Assembly: GCA_934692905.1 (NCBI GenBank)
Contig: CAKUUM010000031.1
Coordinates: 1-28,499, forward strand
DNA: 28,499 nucleotides
Direction: 5' to 3'
From: an uncultured Bacteroidales bacterium
Lineage (GTDB): Bacteria; Bacteroidota; Bacteroidia; Bacteroidales; Paludibacteraceae
Shown here piece by piece: positions 13,871 to 21,900 of the stretch; the first letter of the stretch is position 1, and every line of letters starts with the position of its first letter. Made by a program: the position numbers and the translations under genes. Under the pieces are notes generated by a model. That model saw nothing but the letters and a program-made list of their open reading frames with translations, ran no database searches and had not been told where the DNA came from.

Positions 13871-16800
13871 TGCATTAGCCAATGGATGCAGTCTGTATAT
13901 AAGGTATCGAAATCATGCGCACTCTCCAGCATAAACGACCAGCACAGGGTCTTTGCGCCCCCTTCTTCGGGCGATGTATATGCCATGCCAGCCCCCACGC
14001 TCGTGTCCTCGTAGCGCGCTATGCAACGGGCATTGTCTCCTGCGGGCATCAGTCCGTCGGGGTTCTCGGTGTGGATGCACTCGTCATTGGGCGTTGTGCG
14101 GAAAGTATGGGTGTCGGCAGGCAACTCGCGTTCTGTCTTCACACGACCTGTCTGTGAGGCATGTGTGCCACGTGCTTTGTAGTGCAATTGGCTGGTTATA
14201 AACGCTTTGTCTGTTGCGCCTTGCATGTCGCTTGCGATATAGGCACCCGACAGCAGCAGTCGTCCTCCATGTCCCAAATAGTCCGTCAGAGCCTTCTGCA
14301 GCCCTTGCGGCATGCAGTGGAAACTCGTATCCTTGCCCAGCACAGTGGTTTTCTGTTTGCCGAGTATCACGTCCACCATATCGCAGTCCCGGATGCTGTC
14401 CAATGCCGCCACACTGCTGCTCACGTACGAGTAGCCTTCGCGTGCGAGCGCGCGCCCGTGCATACACACGTAATCAAAGGTGTTGCCGACGGTCAGTGTG
14501 CTTTGTTGGTCACTATAGCACATACCCCAACCGCTCTCGTCGTCGCTCACCCAAGGCAGGCGGCTGTCTGATTCATACACCTCGCCGATATACGACAAAT
14601 CTTTCCCGTATGGTACTGCTTGAGCCTGTGGTTGTATGCCTTTGTAGGTGCTGTCGGCAAACCAATCCGGTCCGCTCACACGGGTAAAGCCGTTCACTAT
14701 CAGCACATTGCCTTTCTCGTTGGGCGCGATATATGCCGACAATGTCTCGCTTGGCAGACTGATACCGCCCGCATTGCCTGCCACCACGCGCATGTCATAT
14801 CGGGTGCCCGTTTGCGCCTTGATGGTGTAGCGCGGTGCCGTCACCTTCACACCGTTGTCCCAATCGCTGTCATTGGTGCGCGTATAGACCACATAGTAGG
14901 TGGGTTGTGCCGTGGGTTCAAGGGTGTCCGTAGTGGCTGCCCATGTGATATTCAGTTGGTTGTCAGCACGTTCAATACGCATCTGTTGCACGGGCAGTGG
15001 TTGTACCACGTAGGCAGTGCCGTATTGCTCATGCATGAACTTCAATATGCCTTTGTATATCGCGCGCGAGACGGTGAACTTCACCCGCGGGTCCAATCCG
15101 TACTGCATATCGTTGAAACTCTGGTGGGACAGCAGTTCCAGCAGGAATGCGGGTACTTTGGGGTATCGTGCCTCTGCGTATGACGAGTTGTTCAACTGGC
15201 GTCGCATCCACGCAGGTGCCGTATAGTGCATGTCTTCGCAAATCTGCGTCTGCACGTAGTCGCCCAAGTCGCGTGCCGCCAAACGGGTCTTGCCCGTCGG
15301 ATAGGTCTTGCGGTTGTCGTCGTCGTGGTTGGTGTAAATCATCAAGGTGCCGATAATCGTGTCGCCACCCTTGATGACACCTGCATCCGTGTGGAACGCC
15401 ATACTCATGTGAACGGGCACGCCCAATCCGTCTTCGTTGGGGTTGGACACACTGCCGCCTGCCACGTAGTTCACCCATTTGCCGCGCGAAGCGTAGTCGT
15501 CGATATAATCGTTGTGGCTGTGGGTGTGGTTGTAGATACTATCGGGGATGCCCGAATACTGCATCCAATAGCGTGCCCCCTCCAGGTAGCGCGGCATACC
15601 GCTTGTGGATGCAAGTTGTTGGTTCATAATCAGTTGTGCACTGTCTGTCTCCAACGCATGCACTTTCGGCAAGGTTTTCGACGAAGGCACATTCGCGATG
15701 GGGTCGGGTTGCGGGTAGCGGGCTACGCTGCCCATTCCACCGCCGAACTTCACGGCATCGGCAGTTACTACCTGTCCGCAACCGTCCTCGTTGGTCAGGC
15801 TCACGTAGTTCTGCTCATGGTCACTGCCAAAGGCGAAAGTTCCCAAATAGACCCATGTGCCGCCGCCCATGCGCTGGTTGACGTGGTACACCGTCTTCTG
15901 CCCCTTGTGCACCACTGTATATCGCGCCTTGTCTGTGCTGTTTTTCAGCGACTTATATGATACATACACCGCATATTCGCCATCCTCCAAACTCGGGATA
16001 TAGCGCAGTTCGGCATTGCCTTTGCTTGCCGACTCTGCCACCGCGTAATGCCCCATGCGGAAGGGGTTCTGTCCCTCCAACAGGGGTGCCGCAGGGTGCC
16101 CCCAACCTGCATCAGATGATGACTGAAAGGCTTGATTTCCAACTGCTTGCGCTTCTGTCTCGTCCACCACCTGTTCGCGAACCTGTGTATCCCGTTCGCG
16201 CGGCTGAACCACTATGGCACCTGCATTCTCCAACATCGGCACCAGAAACGGCTGCACATATGACGAAGTATATACGTCCTCCACCGTGGTCCACAGTTTG
16301 GCACGCTGCCAAAGCCATGTCTGTTGGTCTTGGCTGTAGTACCGCCCGTGGCTGCCCCACAAGGCGATGTGCTTACCTTCCAACCCTTTGGACGTGGTGT
16401 AGGCGCGCGATTGGTTGCTCACCCATGGTGCGCCGGTCTCCAACGTGTACCGCTCACTCTTCGGGCGATGGCGGTAACGGGCTGTCACCAGTTCGCCCAA
16501 CTCGTACCCGTCCGTGTAGATACTCACCTTGCCGCGGTTGTTGCCGAACACCAAACCGCTGACAATCAGGCGGATATTCTTTACGTCCTCTTCGCTGAAC
16601 GAGATGTAACTCAGCGTGCGGTTGGTGTAGATGCTCGCGCTGCTATTGCGCACACGAATACGGCTTACGCTCACGGGAGCCACGTAAGCCCTCTGCTGCG
16701 CGATAGCGGTCAGTGTATCTGCAATGGATTGTTTGTCAATGGCTTGCACCGATATGGAGAGCGCAAAGAGCAACCCGAAAAGTAATACATATTTCCTCAT
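13867..16800 (-). CDS. Secreted amidase-like protein with inserted golvesin/xanthan-lyase-type domain
   Basis: 977 aa. Signal peptide 1-20 (ends SISVQA). About 144-205 resembles the start of an amidase_3 fold (HIALWGSHGRYY, His151; then ENAGAIVV..RERD). About 230-357 is a golvesin C-terminal-like beta domain (GWGHPAAPLL .. NQRMGGGTWVYLGTF). The amidase fold then resumes: HTHSHNDYIDDYASRG (425-440), SMAFHTDAG (His470, like SIHANA), and FLLELLSHQSFND (Glu555). A fibronectin-III-like domain (about 600-695) and a glutamine-amidotransferase-like alpha/beta domain (about 700-977) follow. Likely periplasmic or surface, acting on peptidoglycan or another glycan; activity is inferred. No T9SS C-terminal sorting domain is visible. 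It shares a transcript with rlmD. Confidence 0.8.
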   Translation of the reverse strand: MRKYVLLFGLLFALSISVQAIDKQSIADTLTAIAQQRAYVAPVSVSRIRVRNSSASIYTNRTLSYISFSEEDVKNIRLIVSGLVFGNNRGKVSIYTDGYELGELVTARYRHRPKSERYTLETGAPWVSNQSRAYTTSKGLEGKHIALWGSHGRYYSQDQQTWLWQRAKLWTTVEDVYTSSYVQPFLVPMLENAGAIVVQPRERDTQVREQVVDETEAQAVGNQAFQSSSDAGWGHPAAPLLEGQNPFRMGHYAVAESASKGNAELRYIPSLEDGEYAVYVSYKSLKNSTDKARYTVVHKGQKTVYHVNQRMGGGTWVYLGTFAFGSDHEQNYVSLTNEDGCGQVVTADAVKFGGGMGSVARYPQPDPIANVPSSKTLPKVHALETDSAQLIMNQQLASTSGMPRYLEGARYWMQYSGIPDSIYNHTHSHNDYIDDYASRGKWVNYVAGGSVSNPNEDGLGVPVHMSMAFHTDAGVIKGGDTIIGTLMIYTNHDDDNRKTYPTGKTRLAARDLGDYVQTQICEDMHYTAPAWMRRQLNNSSYAEARYPKVPAFLLELLSHQSFNDMQYGLDPRVKFTVSRAIYKGILKFMHEQYGTAYVVQPLPVQQMRIERADNQLNITWAATTDTLEPTAQPTYYVVYTRTNDSDWDNGVKVTAPRYTIKAQTGTRYDMRVVAGNAGGISLPSETLSAYIAPNEKGNVLIVNGFTRVSGPDWFADSTYKGIQPQAQAVPYGKDLSYIGEVYESDSRLPWVSDDESGWGMCYSDQQSTLTVGNTFDYVCMHGRALAREGYSYVSSSVAALDSIRDCDMVDVILGKQKTTVLGKDTSFHCMPQGLQKALTDYLGHGGRLLLSGAYIASDMQGATDKAFITSQLHYKARGTHASQTGRVKTERELPADTHTFRTTPNDECIHTENPDGLMPAGDNARCIARYEDTSVGAGMAYTSPEEGGAKTLCWSFMLESAHDFDTLYTDCIHWLMQ

Positions 16801-16858
16801 AAAACTCTGTTGTTAACTATGACTATCCTGTTTGTTGATTTCCTGCCCAAAAGGGGTA

Positions 16859-16890
16859 CAAAGTTACTCAAATTATTGTACATCTGCAAA
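16859..16890 (-). promoter_or_regulatory. Promoter of the amidase-like gene and rlmD
   Basis: Minus strand: TTTG (16890-16887), 20 nt, TAACTTTG (16866-16859), an exact consensus match, about 58 nt before ATG 16800. The 11-bp array (16929-16983) lies about 40 nt upstream of the -33 element. Confidence 0.75.
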
Positions 16891-16928
16891 TCATAGTGCG
16901 CATATCCCCGCCGTAAGGTCGCCAGAAT

Positions 16929-16983
16929 CACATACTAATCACATACTAATCTCATACTAATCACATACTAATCACATACACTT
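16929..16983. repeat. Tandem 11-bp repeat array, copy A (CACATACTAAT)
   Basis: Units at 16929, 16940, 16951 (CTCATACTAAT) and 16962, and a final CACATACACTT. The array is preceded by AAGGTCG..GAAT and ends CATACACTTA, both shared with copy B at 28444-28499, so a longer unit than the 11-mers is dispersed. Confidence 0.9.
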
Positions 16984-17005
16984 ACCCTGACAAATACACG
17001 AGGGC

Positions 17006-17061
17006 AATGTGCAATTCACAATGCGCAATTCTCAATGCGTAATGCGCAATGCACAATAAAG
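17006..17061. repeat. Heptamer array of the AATGCGC family
   Basis: Eight 7-bp units: AATGTGC, AATTCAC, AATGCGC, AATTCTC, AATGCGT, AATGCGC, AATGCAC, AATAAAG. The last unit runs into the terminator stem. Confidence 0.8.
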
Positions 17062-17086
17062 GTTGCCAAAATGTAAGGCAACCTTT
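17058..17086 (-). terminator. Terminator-like hairpin after the YtxH-holin operon
   Basis: AAAGGTTGCC - 9 nt - GGCAACCTTT is a perfect 10-bp stem. The minus-strand exit is TTTATTG, a weak U tract. A second hairpin, GTTAC-cga-GCAG-gcggtg-CTGC-cat-GTAAC, lies at 17099-17128 in the same 3' region. Confidence 0.65.
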
Positions 17087-17150
17087 ACTGAATACATTGT
17101 TACCGAGCAGGCGGTGCTGCCATGTAACGTATTTATTATGAGAACGTTAA

Positions 17151-17216
17151 GACTTGTTGCGTAAGAAATCGGGACTTGTCGCGAAAGGAACTAAGACTTG
17201 CGGCGCCGGAAAAGAC
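17151..17216. repeat. Three 22-bp (2 x 11) degenerate direct repeats
   Basis: GACTTG recurs at 17151, 17173 and 17195, exactly 22 bp apart, each followed by YKGCG-like sequence and an A-rich half unit. The array covers the stop and last codons (..RRRKS) of the 87-aa gene. Confidence 0.65.
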
Positions 17217-17454
17217 GAGCCAGCAGTGAAGAGCCGAGAACGCCAAGGAGAGTACGTCGGGGTTGAGGTTTAGGCAGGAGGTACTCTATGGCGCGGAAGA
17301 TGTTCGCGATGATGCTCCGGCGGCGTTGCCATGAGGTTTGTATGCCGCAGATGTCTTCTTGGACACGTTGTTCGTGCAGGAGGACATCCTGCTCAAGGCG
17401 TGCGCGCTCGGCTTGCACCTGTTCGAGGGTCCGCAAACGGCTGAAATCAATCAT
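17191..17454 (-). CDS. Small hypothetical protein of the YtxH-holin operon, 87 aa
   Basis: The N-terminal half is an amphipathic, coiled-coil-like helix (LRTLEQVQAERARLEQDVLL..), the C-terminal half basic with a short hydrophobic stretch (LLGVLGSSLLARLFRRR). The start overlaps the holin-like gene's stop by 4 nt, so it is co-translated. It is probably membrane-associated and works with its neighbours; no named family recognised. The last codons lie in a 22-bp repeat array. Confidence 0.7.
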   Translation of the reverse strand: MIDFSRLRTLEQVQAERARLEQDVLLHEQRVQEDICGIQTSWQRRRSIIANIFRAIEYLLPKPQPRRTLLGVLGSSLLARLFRRRKS

Positions 17455-17867
17455 AATTGCCCTCCTTTCCCGTCCTGATGCGGCGTGGACGTGCTGTCGG
17501 TCCCGGTAGGAGTGCCGGTAGGTTCAGGAGTATTGTTGCTGAAAAGTATGCTGCTCAGTACAGCCACAATGGGGTTGATGAACCATTGGCGGCGGAAAAC
17601 GACAGCCAGCACCAGCAGGAGCAAAAAGACCGCTCCGATGATGAGGTACGCCGCCCACATGGGCAGCCACTGACCGAGGACGTACGCCAACGCTATGCCC
17701 GAGAACAGGACCACGATAGATGCAAGAAAAAGCACCACAACGAGCGTGATGAGCAGCCCGATGATGATACTGACCTTCTCCAAAAGCCGCAGGAGAAAGA
17801 GGTCGTAGCGCTTGCTCAGGAACGTGTGCGCGTCCTCGAACAATTTGGAATACTGAGAGTTGTCCAT
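17451..17867 (-). CDS. Phage-holin-family-like membrane protein (Holin-X / DUF1469 type)
   Basis: 138 aa. An amphipathic N-terminus is followed by two strongly hydrophobic hairpins at about 31-65 and 69-91. The Pro/Thr/Gly-rich soluble tail (about 112-138) is low complexity. This architecture is the chromosomal 'phage holin family' protein found next to YtxH in many Bacteroidota; the name does not imply a phage. Role in the envelope unknown. Confidence 0.8.
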   Translation of the reverse strand: MDNSQYSKLFEDAHTFLSKRYDLFLLRLLEKVSIIIGLLITLVVVLFLASIVVLFSGIALAYVLGQWLPMWAAYLIIGAVFLLLLVLAVVFRRQWFINPIVAVLSSILFSNNTPEPTGTPTGTDSTSTPHQDGKGGQL

Positions 17868-17879
17868 AGTCAGGAAATG

Positions 17880-17907
17880 CGCGCACGGCAGGTGAATACC
17901 GTGCGCG
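17880..17907 (-). promoter_or_regulatory. Intercistronic hairpin between the YtxH and holin-like genes
   Basis: CGCGCACGG - 10 nt - CCGTGCGCG is a perfect 9-bp GC-rich stem without a T tract. It lies 12 nt before the holin-like start (minus strand). It suits mRNA processing or uneven expression of the operon genes. Confidence 0.6.
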
Positions 17908-17915
17908 GCAAAGGA

Positions 17916-18185
17916 TTATGCGTTAGCCTCTTGTGCAGCCTCGTTGACAGCCTCTTCGATGTCGGCCGCGCAATGGCAGCAGCACCCTTTGAGTTTCTCG
18001 ATAGCCTTGTCCACAAGGGCGGAAATCTCCTCTTTGTTGAGATGGGAGTACTTTTCTTTAGCCACAGACGTGATTTCGTTGCGCAAATCTGCACCACTCT
18101 TAGGAGCCAGCAGCAAAGCCACTGCTGCACCTACGACAGCACCTCCGAGGAGCGCTGCGAGGATTTTACCTGCATTGTTGTTCAT
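17916..18185 (-). CDS. YtxH-domain protein
   Basis: 89 aa. A Gly-rich hydrophobic helix (KILAALLGGAVVGAAVALLLAPKSG, given here as residues 7-31) is the YtxH signature, followed by a charged helix. Unusual feature: a Cys/His cluster CCCHC (residues 68-72), possibly metal-binding, not usual for the family. First gene of the three-gene operon. YtxH proteins are small stress-linked membrane proteins of unknown mechanism. Confidence 0.85.
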   Translation of the reverse strand: MNNNAGKILAALLGGAVVGAAVALLLAPKSGADLRNEITSVAKEKYSHLNKEEISALVDKAIEKLKGCCCHCAADIEEAVNEAAQEANA

Positions 18186-18211
18186 AAGTCGTAAAGTTTA
18201 GATAGTTAATA

Positions 18212-18240
18212 CAATATACTTATATTGAGGTAGTTACAAA
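18212..18240 (-). promoter_or_regulatory. Weak candidate promoter of the YtxH operon
   Basis: Minus strand: TTTG (18240-18237), 18 nt, TATATTG (18218-18212). Spacing and the -7 element both deviate from consensus. 27 nt before the start codon. Confidence 0.35.
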
Positions 18241-18269
18241 ATATATGCCAAACCCCGTGCGGAGGGAAA

Positions 18270-18297
18270 TATGAAGTATGAATTAAGAATTTTGAAT
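18270..18297. repeat. TATGAAT-type heptamer array
   Basis: Four 7-bp units, TATGAAG, TATGAAT, TAAGAAT, TTTGAAT, between the NadR-like stop and the YtxH operon. Confidence 0.55.
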
Positions 18298-18305
18298 AAT
18301 CCGGA

Positions 18306-18860
18306 TTATAGGAAAGTGTCGGGGACGGGTGTGTACGGAGAGGTGGGGTCGTGGCGGAGGACCTCGTAGGGAATGCCCAAAGCCTTGATTTCACGCTCGT
18401 ACCAGTCGTAGAGGTATTGGCGCAGATCGGGATTTTCGCGTACAGGGTCCGGCTCCCACGGCAGGTCGGGATAGCACAAAACGTAGTAGTCCATGGGGTG
18501 GGCATGGAGTGCATCTTCAAGGAAATCGGGGCAGTTGCCGTACTTGTGGAGAAACCATACCTTGGTGATAATCAGTTCGGTATCGAAAAGATAGACGGGT
18601 GCCGCTTCGGGGGAGTGAATGTCGCTAATGTCCACGGTTTTCGTGCGCGGGTAGATATAGTCGATGGCCTCGAGTTGCTTGACCTGCTTGTAGGCAATGC
18701 TGAAGACATCGTCGTAGGTGTACTTGTAGTCGGAGGGGAGCGACTCCATATATTCGCGCGCGTATTCGGGGATATAAATGCCATGGAGATGCAGTGCCAA
18801 TAGCCTTGCCAGGCTGGTTTTGCCCGTGGATTCGGGACCGATGATGCCGATTTTGTACAT
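18306..18860 (-). CDS. NadR-type nicotinamide riboside kinase-like ATPase
   Basis: 184 aa. Walker A GPESTGKT (8-15), YAREY (about 38-42), the central FDTELIITKVW segment and YPDLPWEPDPVREN lid match the ribosylnicotinamide kinase half of NadR (AAA_28). Only the kinase domain is present, without the HTH or adenylyltransferase domains of enterobacterial NadR. It likely phosphorylates nicotinamide riboside to NMN; substrate inferred. It starts 73 nt after sprA on the same strand, so may be co-transcribed. Confidence 0.82.
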   Translation of the reverse strand: MYKIGIIGPESTGKTSLARLLALHLHGIYIPEYAREYMESLPSDYKYTYDDVFSIAYKQVKQLEAIDYIYPRTKTVDISDIHSPEAAPVYLFDTELIITKVWFLHKYGNCPDFLEDALHAHPMDYYVLCYPDLPWEPDPVRENPDLRQYLYDWYEREIKALGIPYEVLRHDPTSPYTPVPDTFL

Positions 18861-18933
18861 AGTATGGTGTTGTATATGTGTGGTGTGGACGGACGGTTAC
18901 GCCGCATTACCACAAAATAATGATACAGAATAA

Positions 18934-21900
18934 TTAGCGGGTGAGCATGAGTTTGATGTTGATACCCACGTTGTCCGCCTTGACGGGATAGGACGAGGAG
19001 ATGAGCGGCGTGGTGCCCTGGTGGTCGTAGAAGAGTTGGAGGTTGATTTTCTGCGAGAGGACATAGTCGGCACTAATCTTGATGGCGAAGACCTTGTTGC
19101 CCGAACTTGCCTGGGTGAGGTCCTCCTCGACCTTGCGGAGAAGGGTCTTGATGTCCTTGTAACTGACGTCCACGCTGAGTTTGAGGTCGTTGCTGACCTT
19201 TTTCTGCCCGCCGTTCTTGGTCTTGCTGATGAAACTGAGGTCCTTGATGGTGTAGCCTGCGCCGATGACGAACTCGTCGGTGTACCCCTCGGTGATTTGT
19301 ACGGAGTTGACATTCAGCGAGATATTGCGCTGCTTGCGGTACTCGAACTTGGTGGTGAGGGAGTTCTTCATGGTGAGGTTGAGCCCGATGAGCGGCGAGA
19401 AATTCTCGGAGAGATTGACGGAGGAGATGTCATACGCCGACGATGGTATGGGGTTGTCGGTCTCGACATTGCGGACGAAACCGATGTGCTTGTCGCTGAG
19501 TTCGCCTGCGGGGAGCCATGTGGAGTAGGTGGAGTAACTGCCGATGGCGTATTTGCAGGTGTAGGCGTGGGTGAGGTTGACCGATTTGAAGTGGTCGCGC
19601 ATCCACGGGAGCCGTCCGAGACCGTCGAAGGTGACAGACCAGTTAGGCAGTATCTGAAGGATGCTGAGGAACGGGTTGAGACTGATATTCTGTGCGTTAC
19701 GCCCTGTGTACGCCGCGAGGAAAGCAGGTACGAGGACGTCGGCGGTGTTGCTGCTGACGGCACCATATTGGCGGCTATAGGGCTTGCCGCGCAGTTCGGA
19801 AGGTATGAAACCTGCATCGGGGTAGGTGAGGTCGGTGTACTGCTCCTGCACGCGCGAGGTGAGCAGGTCACGGTTGGCAAGGAACTGATTGAAAGTGGCG
19901 GATGCGAAATTGTCGTCCGCCTTGCCGATGCGCTGGAAAGCCGTTCCGATAGCCACTTGGGTGATGTTGAAGGAGCCCGTCATGTTCTCCTGCAGTTGCT
20001 CGTAGGAGTAGATGATGGACGATGACTGCGCGGCGTAGCGTTTGCCGTTGACCTGCACCTTGAAGCCGGGGAAGGGTTCGAGGGTGAGTTTGATGTCGAA
20101 GTCGTTGGTGACGGAGCGTGTGGCGGGCTGCACGACGGAGGTGTCGCCCGAGAGCCAGCCGCGTTCCTTGGCTTTCTCGACAAAATCATCGGTGAAGCCG
20201 CCAAAGGCAAAATCAAAGCCCGGGGCGTAGAAGTCGTTGTAGCGCGTCTGCCCCATGAAGCCAGCCTGCGGAGCAAAGCCCGGGACGCTCATGGAGTTGG
20301 TCTGGCGGTAGGTGACTTGCAGTTTGCGAATCATGGTGCCAAAGTACGCCGCCATATCCATGGTTACCTCACCCGCCGAGCGTTTGTTGGGGTCCTTGGT
20401 GGTGATGGTAAGCGACAGATTGTCAATATCTTGCGCAGCAGTGATGGCGGCTTTGGTGGCAGAGGTGGGTTTCACCTTGACGCGCACGGCTTTGCCGTCA
20501 GCAGTGGTGGCTGAGACTTGCAGAAGTTCGCTGCCGAGGCGGTGGGTAATCTCCTTGGGTTCGCCCGCCTTGAGGCTGACAGTCTCGGTGTAAGTCTTTG
20601 GTTTGAAGGCGCGTCCGCGTCTGCCACGCTGGTTGTAGCGCTGGGTCATCTGCTTCCAGTACTTGGACTTGCCGTAGAGGGTCTCGAAATTGATGCCGCC
20701 GTCAGCCTGCCATGCGCGTGTGCCGCTGATGACATTGCCGAGGTCGGTGGCGGATGACGAGGATTGCACGGTGCGGTTCCAGTTGTAGGTGGCGTTGTAG
20801 GAGGCATTGGCGGTGACGGCCTCGAGGTAGGGGATACGGTTGAGCGGCACATTCCATGTGGCAGAGAAGACCTGCTGGTAGGTGTAGGGCGTGCCCCACT
20901 TGGCGAGGCTGCGCTGGATGGTGTCCTTCCACGCCTCGTAGTAGTCGTTGGTGAAGGCGTAGTCGCGAATGATTTCGGGGGTGTAGTAACCTTCGTCCAC
21001 GGTGGAGTTCATGGCGGTCTGGAAGGAGAACTTCATGTTCTTGGTGAGGTCGTACTTGAAGTCGAAGTTGCGGTCCCACGTGAAGTCCTTGGAGAAGGTG
21101 AGGTCCATGTCGTTGTTGTTGCCGGGCTCCGTACTCATGGTGTTGAAGTCGCGCATCTTCATGTGGCTGAAGGTGCGGTGCATATTGGTGTTGAACGCCC
21201 ACGACTGCGGCAGATAGTAGATATTGAACTCCTTGAGGAGTTTGACTTTGCTGACCGCCTTGGCGTCCTTGAAGGGTTCCCACGGCTTGGGATTGAAACT
21301 GTAGGAGTAGTTGAACGAGCCCTTGTGGTCGGTGACTTGGTCCTTCTCCATCTCGGGCGTGTGCTGGTTCTGACGATTGTAACTGGCTGATATAGAGAAG
21401 TTAGCCGGGTCGTAGAACATGTTGCGCTTCTTGGAGTGGATGTCCACTTTCATGTTGCTGACCGAGAAACTGGTAGACTCCTGTATGGAGTTGGACATCT
21501 GCTTGATGGAGTCCTTCTCCTCTTTGGTCTCGTAGTTGTCGAGCGACTCCGACAATTTGATGTCCGTGTCGAGCGGGTCGTATTTGGGCGTGCGCGTCTC
21601 GTTGGTGTAGGAGACATAGAGCGGTATTTGCAGTTTGGCCTTCTCGGGGAAGAGTCGTCCCGCCTCCAATGCCGCGCTGACAGAGACCTGGTAGTTGTTC
21701 TCCATATTGCGGTCGAGGACGTTGGATTCGATGGAGCCATAACCTGCGGTCTCCAACCGTCCTGCCACATTCACTTGCGCTATGTCGCTGATACTCAGTG
21801 CTGCATTCGCCATGGCAGCCACACCGCCGTCCTCGTTGTACTGGCTGAGACGCAACTCGTTCACCCACACCTCACCATTCACCTCGTGGTCCGAGATATT

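Noticed and set aside
13867..13960. T9SS C-terminal sorting domain on the 977-aa protein
   Set aside because: The C-terminus (..DTLYTDCIHWLMQ) lacks the Ig-like CTD motifs and ends in the alpha/beta domain.
16929..16983. CRISPR array
   Set aside because: The 11-bp units are directly adjacent, without spacers, and there are no cas genes.
17191..18185. Prophage lysis cassette
   Set aside because: A holin-like name alone is not evidence; YtxH plus holin-family membrane protein is a normal chromosomal pair in Bacteroidota, with no phage genes around.
19021..20025. Long antisense ORFs opposite sprA (334 aa here; another of 418 aa at 22096-23352)
   Set aside because: Open frames opposite a GC-biased coding sequence. 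Their translations are Val/Glu/Gly or His/Leu/Gln rich with no domain.
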